DNA of 64,000 nt from Planococcus maritimus (GTDB lineage: Bacteria; Bacillota; Bacilli; Bacillales_A; Planococcaceae): NCBI RefSeq assembly GCF_001592825.1, contig NZ_LTZG01000011.1:310001-374000 (forward strand), in the 5' to 3' direction. The notes under the pieces are model-generated. The model did not search any database. It was not told the origin of the DNA and saw only the letters and a program-made list of their open reading frames with translations. Position 1 is the first letter of the stretch; each line of letters begins with the position of its first letter. Positions 24,439 to 34,268 of the stretch are shown here, piece after piece. Both the position numbers and the translations under genes were made by a program.

Positions 24439-27400
24439 TTATTCTACATTGAAATAACGGGCGTCCGGGTGGGCGAAGACGATGGCTGATACCGATGCTT
24501 CCGGGTCCATCATGAATTCTTCTGTCAAGTGCACACCGATGTCTTCCGGTTTGATGAGGCCAAACAGTTTGGCCTGGTCTTCCAGATTCGGGCAAGCCGG
24601 GTAGCCGAACGAAAAACGCTGGCCTTGGTATTTTGCCGCGAACCGGTCGCGCATCGAGAAGTCGGTCGCATCGGGGAAGCCCCATTGGTCGCGGATTTCC
24701 TGGTGCAGGCGTTCGGCGAATCCTTCTGCCAACTCCAAAGCCGTTGCCTGCAGCGCATGGCTTTCGAGAAATTTCCCTGCTTCTTTCAAACGCGTTGCTT
24801 CCGCACGTACGCCGTGCCCTGCCGTTACTTGCATGAACGCGACATAATCCATTTCGCCGCTCTCGGTTGATTTCAAGTAATCGGCGAGACAGAGAAACGG
24901 CGCTTTCGTTTGGCGCGGGAAGGTGAAGCGTTCAATTTCCGTTTTGGCGTCTTTTGGGTCGTAAATGATGACATCGTCGCCGTCTGATTGTGCCGGGAAA
25001 AACTGATACATCCCCGCTGGCTTCAAAATTCCTGACTGGAGAAACTTCGTCGCGAGCTCGTGCAATTCTACGGCCCGCGTGTCGCCTTGCTGCAAGAGTT
25101 TGTCGCTATAGCCGCGCAAACCTAAGTGGTGGCCGATCAATGTGCGCATATTGACGTATGGGTACAGATGCGCCACCGAATAATCTTTCAGCACATGGCG
25201 CCGCAAATCGTTCGGCACGTAAACAGGCGCATCTTCGCGAACGGTCTTGACCGGCTTTTCCAAAATGGCGACAGCGCCTTTTTCGGCACGCGCCGCATCT
25301 TGCGCTTGGCGTTTTTCCTGTTGGGCGCCAAGTTCTTCGAGCAGGACCGCTTTTCCGGCGCCGCTTTGCAGTCGGTTCGCGAGGTCCAGCCCTTGCATGG
25401 CGTCTTTTGCGTAAATGACCGGCCCGTTGTATTCCGCGGCGATTTTCGTTTCGGTAAAGCGTCGGGACAAAGCCGCACCTCCGACTAAAATCGGCACATC
25501 AATATCGGCTTCACGGAAATCCTGCGCTGTCAGCACCATTTGCTTGGCAGATTTCACGAGCAAGCCTGACAAGCCAATGATGTCCGGCTGTTCTTTACGA
25601 ATCACTTCGATGAGTGCGGCGGGTGTCACTTTGATGCCGATGTCGATTACTTTAAAGCCGTTGTTCGACAAGATGATGTCGACCAGGTTTTTGCCGATGT
25701 CGTGAACGTCGCCTTTGACGGTCGCAAGGATGACTTTGCCTTTCCCGCTATCATCCGCTTTCTTTTCCATAAAGCCTTCGAGATACGATACCGCCGCTTT
25801 CATGACGCCTGCACTTTGCAGCACTTCCGCAACGATCAATTGATTGTCGTTGAACAAGCGGCCGACTTCAGCCATGCCTTCCATAAGCGGCCCATTGATA
25901 ATCTCGAGCGGATCTTCGTACGACTCCCGTGCTTTATCAAGATCCGGGATAAGCCCTTCCTTTGTGCCTTCTAAAATATAGTAAGCGAGGCGCTCCGGCA
26001 CGGTGTCTGGAATATCGTCCTCGGTTTTTTCCTTTTTCTTGTCGCGGTAAAAATCCGTGAAGTCCGCCAAGTTTTGATCGGTCGTCTCGAATAATAACTC
26101 TTCCGCCATCTTCACTTCTTCTTTTGGAATCGACGCAAAGCGCTCGAGCTTTTCGGTATTAACGATGGCATAATCAAGTCCTGCTTGCGTGCAATGGTAG
26201 AGATAAACGGCATTTAGCACTTCACGGCCGACCGGTGGCAAACCGAATGATACGTTCGATACTCCGAGAATCGTTAAGGCGCGCGGCAACTTTTCCTTAA
26301 TCAAACGGATGCCTTCGACTGTTTCGAGTGCCGAGCCGATGTACTGCTCATCACCCGTTCCAACCGGGAACACGAGCGGATCGAAAATAATGTCTTCCGG
26401 GGCGATTCCCCATTTTTCCGTGAGCAATTGATACGAGCGTTCCGCAATTTCAAGTTTGCGCTCGCGCGTGACCGCCATGCCGACTTCGTCAATGGTGCCG
26501 ACGACGACCGATGCACCGTATTTTTTCACAAGCGGCATAACCGCATCAAAACGTTCTTCGCCGTCTTCCAAATTGATCGAGTTGATAATCGCTTTGCCTT
26601 GGGAAAATTTCAGCGACGCTTCGATGACCTCTTCATCCGTAGAATCGATGACAAGCGGCACTTTTACTTTTTTGACGACTTCTTGCATGAACGCCGCCAT
26701 GTCTTCAAGTTCGTCGCGGTCCGGGTTGGCCAGGCAAATATCGATGACATGCGCCCCGTTCTTCACTTGCGCACGCGCAATTTCCGCCGCTTCTTCGAAC
26801 TTCCCTTCAATAATGAGCCGCTTGAATTTGCGCGAACCGATCACATTCGTGCGTTCGCCGACAAATAATGGGCGCATCGATTCATCGTATTCAAGCACTT
26901 CAATTCCCGAAATGACATGTCCATGACTCGTGTCTTTGCGCTCGCGCGGCGCGAGCCCATCGACCGCTTCACGCACTGCCGCAATATGCGCAGGCGTCGT
27001 GCCACAACAGCCGCCGACGACATTGAGCCAGCCTTTTTCAGCAAAGCCGCGCAGTTTTTTCGACAAGGATTCCGGCGTCTCGTGGTAATGCCCTTCCTCA
27101 TCCGGCAGCCCAGCGTTCGGGTAACAGCTGACAAAACCTGTCGATAATTCCGATAGTGAACGCAAATGATCGGTCATGAACTCCGGCCCTGTCGCACAGT
27201 TCAATCCGACCGACAACGGCTTGATGTGTTCGATCGACACATAAAACGCTTCAATCGTCTGTCCGGCAAGTGTCGTGCCCATCGGTTCAATGGTCCCTGA
27301 AATCATCACCGGTAATTCCACGCCGGTTTCTTCAAAGGCATCATGTATCGCAATGGTCGCCGCTTTGACGTTTAGCATATCTTGGCTTGTCTCCAAAAGC

Positions 27401-27876
27401 AGAAGATCCGCGCCCCCTTCAATCAAGGCTTTCGCCTGCACTTGAAAATCGGCTTTTAATGCGTCGAATGTGATGCCGCCTGTCACCGACAAGGTTTTCG
27501 TCGTCGGCCCAAGCGCCCCCGCCACAAAGCGTGGCCATTCCGGCGTCGAGTATTTCGCTTGGCTTTTTTTCGCGATTTCGACCGCTTTTTGATTGATTTC
27601 CGCTGCCCGATGGCCGAGCCCATACTCATCCAAGACGACCGGCGTGCCGCCGAATGTGTTTGTGCAAATGATGTCTGCGCCCGCTTCTAAATACGCATCG
27701 TGCACCCCTTCTAAGACATCGGGGCGGACGATATTCAAGTACTCATTGCAGCCATCGTATTGCTCTCCACCGAAATCTTCTGCGGACAAATCCGCATTTT
27801 GAATCATCGTGCCCATCGCGCCGTCTATGACCAAGATGCGTTTTTCCAGTTGCTGTTCAATTACATGTTTAGGCAT
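24439..27876 (-). CDS. metH: Cobalamin-dependent methionine synthase
   Basis: An enzyme of about 1145 residues that transfers the methyl group of methyltetrahydrofolate through cobalamin to homocysteine. Four domains are visible in order. The homocysteine domain has zinc ligands Cys227 (GLNCATGP) and Cys290-Cys291 (GGCCGTTP). The pterin domain opens with FVGERTNVIGSRKFKRL and has VPLVIDST and GVSNVSFGLPP. The cobalamin domain has the GDVHDIGKNL loop whose His binds cobalt. The C-terminal SAM-activation domain ends in RFSFGYPACPNLEDQ. All domains are complete. The start overlaps the end of yitJ; ATG at 27876 is chosen, with GTG two codons upstream also possible. The operon is under a SAM-I riboswitch. 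Confidence 0.95.
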   Translation of the reverse strand: MPKHVIEQQLEKRILVIDGAMGTMIQNADLSAEDFGGEQYDGCNEYLNIVRPDVLEGVHDAYLEAGADIICTNTFGGTPVVLDEYGLGHRAAEINQKAVEIAKKSQAKYSTPEWPRFVAGALGPTTKTLSVTGGITFDALKADFQVQAKALIEGGADLLLLETSQDMLNVKAATIAIHDAFEETGVELPVMISGTIEPMGTTLAGQTIEAFYVSIEHIKPLSVGLNCATGPEFMTDHLRSLSELSTGFVSCYPNAGLPDEEGHYHETPESLSKKLRGFAEKGWLNVVGGCCGTTPAHIAAVREAVDGLAPRERKDTSHGHVISGIEVLEYDESMRPLFVGERTNVIGSRKFKRLIIEGKFEEAAEIARAQVKNGAHVIDICLANPDRDELEDMAAFMQEVVKKVKVPLVIDSTDEEVIEASLKFSQGKAIINSINLEDGEERFDAVMPLVKKYGASVVVGTIDEVGMAVTRERKLEIAERSYQLLTEKWGIAPEDIIFDPLVFPVGTGDEQYIGSALETVEGIRLIKEKLPRALTILGVSNVSFGLPPVGREVLNAVYLYHCTQAGLDYAIVNTEKLERFASIPKEEVKMAEELLFETTDQNLADFTDFYRDKKKEKTEDDIPDTVPERLAYYILEGTKEGLIPDLDKARESYEDPLEIINGPLMEGMAEVGRLFNDNQLIVAEVLQSAGVMKAAVSYLEGFMEKKADDSGKGKVILATVKGDVHDIGKNLVDIILSNNGFKVIDIGIKVTPAALIEVIRKEQPDIIGLSGLLVKSAKQMVLTAQDFREADIDVPILVGGAALSRRFTETKIAAEYNGPVIYAKDAMQGLDLANRLQSGAGKAVLLEELGAQQEKRQAQDAARAEKGAVAILEKPVKTVREDAPVYVPNDLRRHVLKDYSVAHLYPYVNMRTLIGHHLGLRGYSDKLLQQGDTRAVELHELATKFLQSGILKPAGMYQFFPAQSDGDDVIIYDPKDAKTEIERFTFPRQTKAPFLCLADYLKSTESGEMDYVAFMQVTAGHGVRAEATRLKEAGKFLESHALQATALELAEGFAERLHQEIRDQWGFPDATDFSMRDRFAAKYQGQRFSFGYPACPNLEDQAKLFGLIKPEDIGVHLTEEFMMDPEASVSAIVFAHPDARYFNVE

Positions 27877-29713
27877 ATGCACGATCGCTCGCTTTCTCTA
27901 AATCTAATTGTCGGATATAGCGGATCAATTCCACTGTCATGTCATAACGCACAAATGGCGTGATCAAATAAATGCCGTGGAACAATTCCGCTGCCGTATC
28001 GATTAATTCTTTCGCAATTTGAATGCCTTCTGCCGTCGCTTTCTCTTTATCATCGCCGCAAGCACGCATGCGAACCAGTGCCTCTTCCGACAATTTGATG
28101 CCGGGCACTTCGTTGTGTAGAAAATCGGCGCTGCGGATGCTCGTCAGCGGCATGACTCCGAGGAAAATCGGTGTTTCGAGATGCTTTGTCGCCTCATGGA
28201 TTTCGATGATTTTCTCTTTCGTATAGACCGGTTGTGAAATGAAATAATCCGCCCCGGCTTCAATTTTCTTCTCAAGCCTCGCGACTGCACGCTCGACGAC
28301 ACGGACGTTCGGATTGAATGCCGCGGCGACCGAGAAATTCGCTTTTTTCCGCAACGGTTTGCCGGAAAATGAAATGCCTTCGTTGAGCTTTTTGATAAGT
28401 TGGATCAATTCCAGGCTCGACACGTCATAAACGCTCGTCGCTCCCGGGAAATCGCCGACTTTGGTCGGATCTCCCGTAACGGCGAGTATATCGTGGATGC
28501 CCAGTGCGTCGAGCCCCATTAAATGCGATTGCAGGCCGATCAAATTGCGGTCGCGGCACGTAATATGCGCAAGAGGTCTGACATCTTGCTGATGCTTGAG
28601 GATCGAGCCCATCGCCATATTGCTGATACGCGGCGAGGCGAGTGAATTATCGGCCATCGTGATGGCATCGATGCCTTCTGCGTCCAATGCTTTAGACCCT
28701 TCGAGAAATTTATCGATTTCCAAATGGCGTGGTGTATCCAACTCGACGATGATCGTTCGCTCGGTTTTCGCTTTTTCATGTAAAGGCTTGTCCTTTAAAG
28801 CTTCTGCTTCGCGAATGACAATCGGCTTTTTCTCTTCGACTTTCTTTTCAGTGATCGGCTGCAAGTGACCGATGCGTTTTTTGACCGCTTCGACATGTTT
28901 CGGCGTCGTGCCGCAACAACCGCCGATGAGTCTCACGCCTTCTTCTCGCAACAGCAGCGCCGCTCGGCCGAAATAATCGGCTTCTGATTCGTAGACAATG
29001 CGCCCGTCTTCGATATCGAGGAGTGAGGCGTTCGGATAAGCGGATAAAAATGCTTTTTCCGGCAGTTCAACGCCTTCGAATGCCTGGATGGTGTGATGCG
29101 GGCCGAGGCGACAGTTGACGCCGACAATTTCTGCGCCCAGTGCGTCAAGACGTCTTAATCCTTCGTTCAAGCTCATGCCATTTTGCAAAATGCCCGGTTC
29201 GTGCATCGACAACTGGGCGATGAGCGGCGCGTCGGTCAATTTCTTTAAATGGGTAACGGTCGCTGCGAGTTCCTCGAAATCATAATACGTCTCGAGCAAT
29301 AAACCGTCCGGGTCGCCGGATAACAGGTGCTGCGCTTGCTGGTCGACCATGGCGACGATTTCGTCTAATGTCGCATCGCTTTGGCGGATGCCGCGAATGC
29401 CGCCGATCGTACCGAGCACAAACTGCCCGCCGTCTTTTGCAGCTTTATTGGCGATGGCGATTGCTGCTTTATTGATCGCCTTTACCTGATCTTCTAGCCC
29501 GTAGCGCGCTAGTTTATGGGCGTTTGCCCCGTATGTGTTCGTTTGGATAATGTCCGCCCCGGCTGCGATATAGTCGCGGTGGATTTTCTCGATCACTTCC
29601 GGGCGCTGGATATTCAATTCCTCGTTGCAATATTCGATGCCGTACGAGTACAGCAGTGTCCCCATGGCCCCATCTGCCGTCAGCATCCGTTTGTTCAGTT
29701 CGTCTAATAACAT
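27869..29713 (-). CDS. yitJ: Bifunctional homocysteine S-methyltransferase/methylenetetrahydrofolate reductase
   Basis: A 614-residue fusion like Bacillus YitJ. The N-terminal homocysteine S-methyltransferase domain (about 1-300) has the zinc-binding VNCRLGP and GGCCGTTPKHVEA. The C-terminal MTHFR domain (about 320-610) has VELDTPRHLEIDKF, LITCRDRN-like sequence (AHITCRDRNLIGLQSHLMGL), VTGDPTKVGDFPGA and YFISQPVYTKE. It supplies methyltetrahydrofolate to MetH, whose gene overlaps its 3' end. The ATG at 29711-29713 has GGAGGAGG upstream; the frame extends further up into the riboswitch terminator and is not coding there. Confidence 0.94.
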   Translation of the reverse strand: MLLDELNKRMLTADGAMGTLLYSYGIEYCNEELNIQRPEVIEKIHRDYIAAGADIIQTNTYGANAHKLARYGLEDQVKAINKAAIAIANKAAKDGGQFVLGTIGGIRGIRQSDATLDEIVAMVDQQAQHLLSGDPDGLLLETYYDFEELAATVTHLKKLTDAPLIAQLSMHEPGILQNGMSLNEGLRRLDALGAEIVGVNCRLGPHHTIQAFEGVELPEKAFLSAYPNASLLDIEDGRIVYESEADYFGRAALLLREEGVRLIGGCCGTTPKHVEAVKKRIGHLQPITEKKVEEKKPIVIREAEALKDKPLHEKAKTERTIIVELDTPRHLEIDKFLEGSKALDAEGIDAITMADNSLASPRISNMAMGSILKHQQDVRPLAHITCRDRNLIGLQSHLMGLDALGIHDILAVTGDPTKVGDFPGATSVYDVSSLELIQLIKKLNEGISFSGKPLRKKANFSVAAAFNPNVRVVERAVARLEKKIEAGADYFISQPVYTKEKIIEIHEATKHLETPIFLGVMPLTSIRSADFLHNEVPGIKLSEEALVRMRACGDDKEKATAEGIQIAKELIDTAAELFHGIYLITPFVRYDMTVELIRYIRQLDLEKASDRAYA

Positions 29714-29768
29714 GATTCGTCCTCCTCCATCTCGTTTACCATGCAGCTGCGGACGCATCGATATGAAA

Positions 29769-29926
29769 CAAAAAAAGCCTTCCATGAAAAAGAAGGCTTT
29801 ACGATATCGAACTCGTTCCTTTTCATCTGCCAGGCGTGTGCCTGCTGGAATTAGCACCTGACCTTAGTGGCTGGTTGCTGAAGCGTCATCGGGCCAGTCC
29901 CTCGACTTCTCTAGATAAGAATTCAC
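29769..29926 (-). promoter_or_regulatory. SAM-I (S-box) riboswitch controlling yitJ-metH
   Basis: Read on the minus strand, the aptamer shows the S-box core in order: CTTATCTAGAGAAG, GGGACTGGCCCGATGA, GCTTCAGCAACC, and GGTGCTAATTCCAGCAG. It is followed by an expression-platform terminator, AAAGCCTTC ... GAAGGCTT plus a T run (29770-29801), 56 bases before the yitJ ATG. High S-adenosylmethionine is expected to switch transcription off. Confidence 0.95.
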
Positions 29927-30026
29927 TATTCAATTTTAAGTATTTCCACATGATACCCCCTGAGGTGATTCGGGTCAAGAAGATTTATCAAAAAACAACG
30001 AACTTTCTGTTAAATTTCCGACTTTC

Positions 30027-30860
30027 TCACCAAGCATCCGGCACCCGCGGGTTGAAGCTGGCTTGCTCAACAGTGAATTTATACCAAGCGAAAGGTTTGC
30101 CATCGATGATCCACGTAATGTCGATGCGCCTTGGCATTTCGATGCCGTCCATTGTTTGCCATTCGTGTACTTCGGCGATGCATGGCAAGCGCTTGGCCTC
30201 TTCGCCAATATCTTTATAGCGCATCGCACGCGCACGCTTCATGCGCCCCAATTCGTCAAACTCGAATGTCACATTGGCGGTCGACCCATTGTAACTTATC
30301 TCGGCTTCCACGGATCGTTCACTGCTATTGAAAAAACGCACATACGGGCTAAAAGCGAGTCCCGGCAGCCAGACCATCTCCATCAAAAAGCGTTGCAAGG
30401 CCGATTCATCGCGCTTGCCATCCGGAATCGCCCGGTTGATCGGCACCAGCCCCGCGAAACGGATGCGCATCCCGGCCCGGCCATCCCGGAAACTATCGGA
30501 TCCGGTAACGAATAGACCATCGATTTTCATGCGCGCTTTCCAATAAAACGACGGCGGCTCGACAAAGCTATATTGCTCAGCAGTCGATTCGGTCCATTCT
30601 TCCTGGTCAGGTTTGGTCTTCATCCAGCCCACTTGCTTTACATAAACGCCCATCACCTGCTCACGGCCGACTGCGCCGATCGTCTCCAGCCAGTTGGCGA
30701 TCGGTTTTGGCAGATGCGCCGTCCTCGCCTCTTCCACTTCGCCGGCATGCCGGACTTCTGGCCATGTCGGCTTGATCAGTTGCGTCATGTCTTTGTACTT
30801 TCGATAAGCTCCGTATGCTCCGAGTGATGTCAATGCTAAAATCGGCCATATGCGTTTCAT
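30027..30860 (-). CDS. DUF6544/DUF6920-like protein with N-terminal membrane anchor
   Basis: A 277-residue protein. The N-terminal hydrophobic segment (IWPILALTSLGAYGAY) is probably an anchor. The body has the features I associate with the DUF6544/DUF6920 group: LPKPIANWLETIGAVGREQVMGVYVKQVG, SFVEPPSFYWKARMKIDGLFVTGSDSFRDGRAGMRIRFAGLVP and ALQRFLMEMVWLPGLAFSP. Function is unknown. No gene is close enough downstream to form an operon apart from the next minus-strand genes, which have their own terminators. Confidence 0.7.
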   Translation of the reverse strand: MKRIWPILALTSLGAYGAYRKYKDMTQLIKPTWPEVRHAGEVEEARTAHLPKPIANWLETIGAVGREQVMGVYVKQVGWMKTKPDQEEWTESTAEQYSFVEPPSFYWKARMKIDGLFVTGSDSFRDGRAGMRIRFAGLVPINRAIPDGKRDESALQRFLMEMVWLPGLAFSPYVRFFNSSERSVEAEISYNGSTANVTFEFDELGRMKRARAMRYKDIGEEAKRLPCIAEVHEWQTMDGIEMPRRIDITWIIDGKPFAWYKFTVEQASFNPRVPDAW

Positions 30861-30948
30861 GCCTCATACCCCTTTCCGATTTTGCTGCGCATTTCCTTCG
30901 TAACTCTTTCGACACGTCCTGCATTTCCCCTGCTGAATAGGCCAATCG

Positions 30949-30984
30949 AAAAACGCCCCCGGAAGGCTAAGCTTCCGGAGGCGT
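30949..30984 (-). terminator. Terminator of the acyltransferase gene
   Basis: CGCCcCCGGAAG with CTTCCGGaGGCG, followed by TTTTTC on the minus strand, right after the stop codon. Confidence 0.88.
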
Positions 30985-30994
30985 TCGGTGTTGA

Positions 30995-32983
30995 TCAGTT
31001 TAAGTTTTCAAGAGCCGGTTCGAGATGTTCTTTCAATGCCGGTCCCATCGTTTGCGAATACAGCGTCGTCAAATGGTGCTTATCGCGATAGACCAATACA
31101 TTGCCCACAACAGGCGGGCACGTATCGTCCGTACAGAAATACTCGGACATATCGGCAAACGTGACGTTGTCCGGAATGCCTTCCGTGTTTTCCCATGGAA
31201 CGACATCCGATAAAGCTTTGCTGCGCTCGACCGAACAATTGTCGACGCTCAATTCGTCAAGGCATAAAGTCGGGTCGACTTTCATGCGCGGATTGTCGCG
31301 CACCGCGAAGATTTCTGCCACGCCTTCGAATTCTTTCCATTTATTGATGTAGCCTTTTGGCACCGTATCTCCCGAATTCACCGTCGCTGTGGTAAAGATC
31401 AAATCAGGCGGATCTGCCATCAAGCGCTCTTGCAAATTATCGTTCCACGTCATGCACGCTTCATCCAGTTGGCCATCGAAATCGCCGCTTGAGAATCGGC
31501 ACGCATCTTTATTGAAGACATCGATGCGCATGTTCAGCTCTTCCGCGACAGCTTCAAGCGCCGGGAACCAATGCCCCGAATGTGAGCCGCCGACAAGTGC
31601 GACGACATGCTCAGGATTTTCCGTGACGCCAAATGAACATTCTTTCAACTTGGAACTGACGCTGCCTGTCAGGAAGCAATCTTTGTTGCTATAGAAGGTC
31701 GGCAAGTCTTCTTTTGCCGACAAGAAGTCTGGCTGCAGTTGCGCATCTTCTGCCGGCTGGATATTTTCCAACACGGCGCGTGCGCCTGGGTTATCTTCTA
31801 CCGTAGCCGTTCCTCCGCTGCTCGCCTGGACGAAAACGCCCCACGAGAGGCCGATCAAAATCGCCGGTGTCATCAAAGCGACCAGCACTTTCGACAAGCG
31901 TTTTTTCGAATGCTTGATCGGCATCTCACGCACCGGCTTTTCGACAAGTCGAATCGTCAGGACGGACAAGATGAACGTAATTCCGAGTATGGCAAGACCT
32001 GCTGGAGTCGTTACCGTATCTGTGTTGAAGTAGGCGTAATAGAACACCAATAATGGCCAATGCCATAAGTAAAAACCGTAGGAAATGCTGCCGAAATACT
32101 GGAACGGTTTCGAGCCGAGCAATTTCTGCACACCGAACGCCTGTCCGTTTTCACTGGCGATAATGACCAGGATCACTCCACCTGTCGGCAACAATGCCGC
32201 AAATCCAGGGAACACAGTCGAGACTGGCAGCACCATGCCCGTGAAGGCGATGATCGCCAGCCCGACCCAACCCATGATGAGATGGGCCCGATCCGGGAAT
32301 TTCAAATATGGAAGCATGAGCGCAAGCATCCCGCCGAGCGAGAATTCCCAAGCCCGTGCAAAAGTATCAAAATATGCCCACGGCTGATTGACCGCCGTGA
32401 TATAAACCGAATAGCTGAGTGAAGCAAGGAAAATCACCGATAGCACGGCGAGCAAAGTTTTGCGCACCGGCGTCTTCAGGATTTTCGTCGCTAGCAGATA
32501 AACGAGTGTGATGACGATTGGCCACGTGACATAAAACTGTCCTTGAATCGACAAGGCCCAGAAGTGCTGGAACGGGCTTGCCGTGTTGTTTTGTGCCAAA
32601 TAATCGACCGCGTTATTGGCCAACTGCCAGTTTTGGAAGTAAAACATCGACGAAAACAATTCGGCGATTGTCTGGCGCCATGTGCTGAGCGGCAATAGGA
32701 AAATCGACAGCGCCGCACTGACGGCAAGTACCGTAAAGGCCAGCGGAAACAGTCGTTTCGCCAAACCTAATAGATTTTCCAAATAATTGATGCGGCCTTC
32801 GCGCACCATCCGTGACAATAGAGACGTTGTAATCAAATATCCCGAGACGATGAAAAAGACATCGACTCCGCCGGAAACCGACCCGATCCAAATGTGATAA
32901 ACTGCCACCAAAAGCGCCGCGACTGCGCGGACGCCTTCCAGCTCAGGCCGGAAGCGCTTTTCAGGCACCCGTAAATCTGCCAT
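30995..32983 (-). CDS. OafA/OatA-type acyltransferase with SGNH hydrolase domain
   Basis: A 662-residue membrane enzyme that O-acylates a cell-surface glycan, such as peptidoglycan or another polysaccharide. The N-terminal acyltransferase-3 domain (about 1-360, some ten helices) has the conserved LEGVRAVAALLVAVYHIW with catalytic-type His and the FFIVSGYLITT motif. The C-terminal extracellular SGNH domain has VALVGGSHSGHW with the nucleophilic serine, NxxxxS-type strands, and the distal Asp-His pair in YRDKHHLTTLYS. The overall layout matches OatA and OafA. The acceptor glycan is unknown. The ATG is preceded by GCGAGG, a modest ribosome binding site. Confidence 0.9.
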   Translation of the reverse strand: MADLRVPEKRFRPELEGVRAVAALLVAVYHIWIGSVSGGVDVFFIVSGYLITTSLLSRMVREGRINYLENLLGLAKRLFPLAFTVLAVSAALSIFLLPLSTWRQTIAELFSSMFYFQNWQLANNAVDYLAQNNTASPFQHFWALSIQGQFYVTWPIVITLVYLLATKILKTPVRKTLLAVLSVIFLASLSYSVYITAVNQPWAYFDTFARAWEFSLGGMLALMLPYLKFPDRAHLIMGWVGLAIIAFTGMVLPVSTVFPGFAALLPTGGVILVIIASENGQAFGVQKLLGSKPFQYFGSISYGFYLWHWPLLVFYYAYFNTDTVTTPAGLAILGITFILSVLTIRLVEKPVREMPIKHSKKRLSKVLVALMTPAILIGLSWGVFVQASSGGTATVEDNPGARAVLENIQPAEDAQLQPDFLSAKEDLPTFYSNKDCFLTGSVSSKLKECSFGVTENPEHVVALVGGSHSGHWFPALEAVAEELNMRIDVFNKDACRFSSGDFDGQLDEACMTWNDNLQERLMADPPDLIFTTATVNSGDTVPKGYINKWKEFEGVAEIFAVRDNPRMKVDPTLCLDELSVDNCSVERSKALSDVVPWENTEGIPDNVTFADMSEYFCTDDTCPPVVGNVLVYRDKHHLTTLYSQTMGPALKEHLEPALENLN

Positions 32984-33173
32984 GATGTGTACCTCGCCAT
33001 TCTAATATTTTGTGGAAAGAAATAGTTCTTAAACAAAAGATTTCCATTGTAAATTTATTATTAAAGAGTAAATTTTTGAATAATTAAAATCCATTCCTTG
33101 CCAGTTTAAGTGTACCTTAATCCCGCACAAGTCTCAACAACATATCCGATAGTCGAAATATTCTTGTGCCTTT

Positions 33174-33201
33174 AAAAAAGCCCTGCCATTTTTGGCAAGG
33201 C
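33174..33201 (-). terminator. Terminator of the copC-copD operon
   Basis: GCCTTGCCA with TGGCAGGGC, 4-base loop, followed by TTTTTT on the minus strand. Confidence 0.88.
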
Positions 33202-33206
33202 ATTCA

Positions 33207-34268
33207 TTAAAATAGGAAACTAAACATGAATCCGGTATACGCCGCTGCCACAAACCCAAGACTGAACACGAACGACAGCCATTCGGGCAATTGCTTGCGA
33301 TACCCCAGCCATTGCAAGCCGAGGAAAATCACGCCGATCGCCATCATCAAAAAGCCGTCGATGTTCGGCGTCCACACCGCCTGCACCGGCAAATACTGCG
33401 GTCCAGCGAACCATTCGACAAACGGCGCGCTGCCTTCTAGACGGAAGGTTTCGTTGATATTATGCGGCGGGGCGAGCTTGCTCATAAAGGCGGTAATCAA
33501 TAACACCACCAGCAAGAGCCAGCTCTCCACTTTAAGCCACGGACGGTTCGGCGCATCGCTTCTCGACAAGGCGGCATTGATGAACGCGGCGAACAGGAGT
33601 GGAATGATGCTTAAATGCTTTAGCAACAACAGCTGTCCATAAGGCAAGATCCATGAGCTTGCGTAATCTTCCGGCGCCACGAAAAACAGCATGAGCCAAA
33701 TGCCGCTGCCGATCAAAATGACCATCAGGGCTACCGCAAACGGCGTGAACCAGTTAAGAAACGCACGCCAATTGCGCCCGTCTTTCATAAACCAGGCAAT
33801 GTGGATCAAGACGCCTGCCCATAATACAAGCGCCAGGAAATGAAGCGCATGCGCCGTAAATCCTTGCCAATCCGCAATCGATGCCGCATGGCTTGCATAC
33901 GCTACATTGAGCACACTGAGCACGAGCCAAAAAGTCCGTAAGCCTGCTGAACCATCTCGCCACACGACAATTAGCCATGCGAGCGCCATCAAGACGCCGA
34001 ATACATAGCTTTGGCCGGTGCGAAATTGCGTGATGACATCAATCATGGCTTGCATCAGGCCAAAGCGATCCCCCAGCAATAAGACGAGCTGGATGACAGG
34101 GGGCGCAAGCAAAAGTGGAATCGACGCAAGCGCCAGTACCAGCCATTTTTTTGGAACTTCAATAAGCGGCTTTTTTTCCGATTGAATAAACCGCAAGACA
34201 GCGTCCCCTGCGAGAAAGGCCAGCACCACGTAAAGGAAAAAATCCGATAACGCGATCAGCCAACTCAT
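33207..34268 (-). CDS. copD: CopD-family copper transport protein
   Basis: A 353-residue polytopic membrane protein (about eight helices) of the CopD/PcoD family, thought to take copper received from CopC across the membrane. Conserved histidine-bearing stretches are visible: FTAHALHFLALVLWAGVLIHIAW (about 136-158), GQLLLLKHLSIIPLLFAAFINAALSR (about 225-250) and SKLAPPHNINET. In Bacillus the CopC and CopD parts are fused in YcnJ; here they are two genes overlapping by 4 bases (ATGA). Confidence 0.88.
   Translation of the reverse strand: MSWLIALSDFFLYVVLAFLAGDAVLRFIQSEKKPLIEVPKKWLVLALASIPLLLAPPVIQLVLLLGDRFGLMQAMIDVITQFRTGQSYVFGVLMALAWLIVVWRDGSAGLRTFWLVLSVLNVAYASHAASIADWQGFTAHALHFLALVLWAGVLIHIAWFMKDGRNWRAFLNWFTPFAVALMVILIGSGIWLMLFFVAPEDYASSWILPYGQLLLLKHLSIIPLLFAAFINAALSRSDAPNRPWLKVESWLLLVVLLITAFMSKLAPPHNINETFRLEGSAPFVEWFAGPQYLPVQAVWTPNIDGFLMMAIGVIFLGLQWLGYRKQLPEWLSFVFSLGFVAAAYTGFMFSFLF

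Noticed and set aside
29769-29857. Upstream extension of yitJ through the riboswitch
   Set aside because: The extension translates the terminator hairpin; GGAGGAGG before the ATG at 29713 decides the start.
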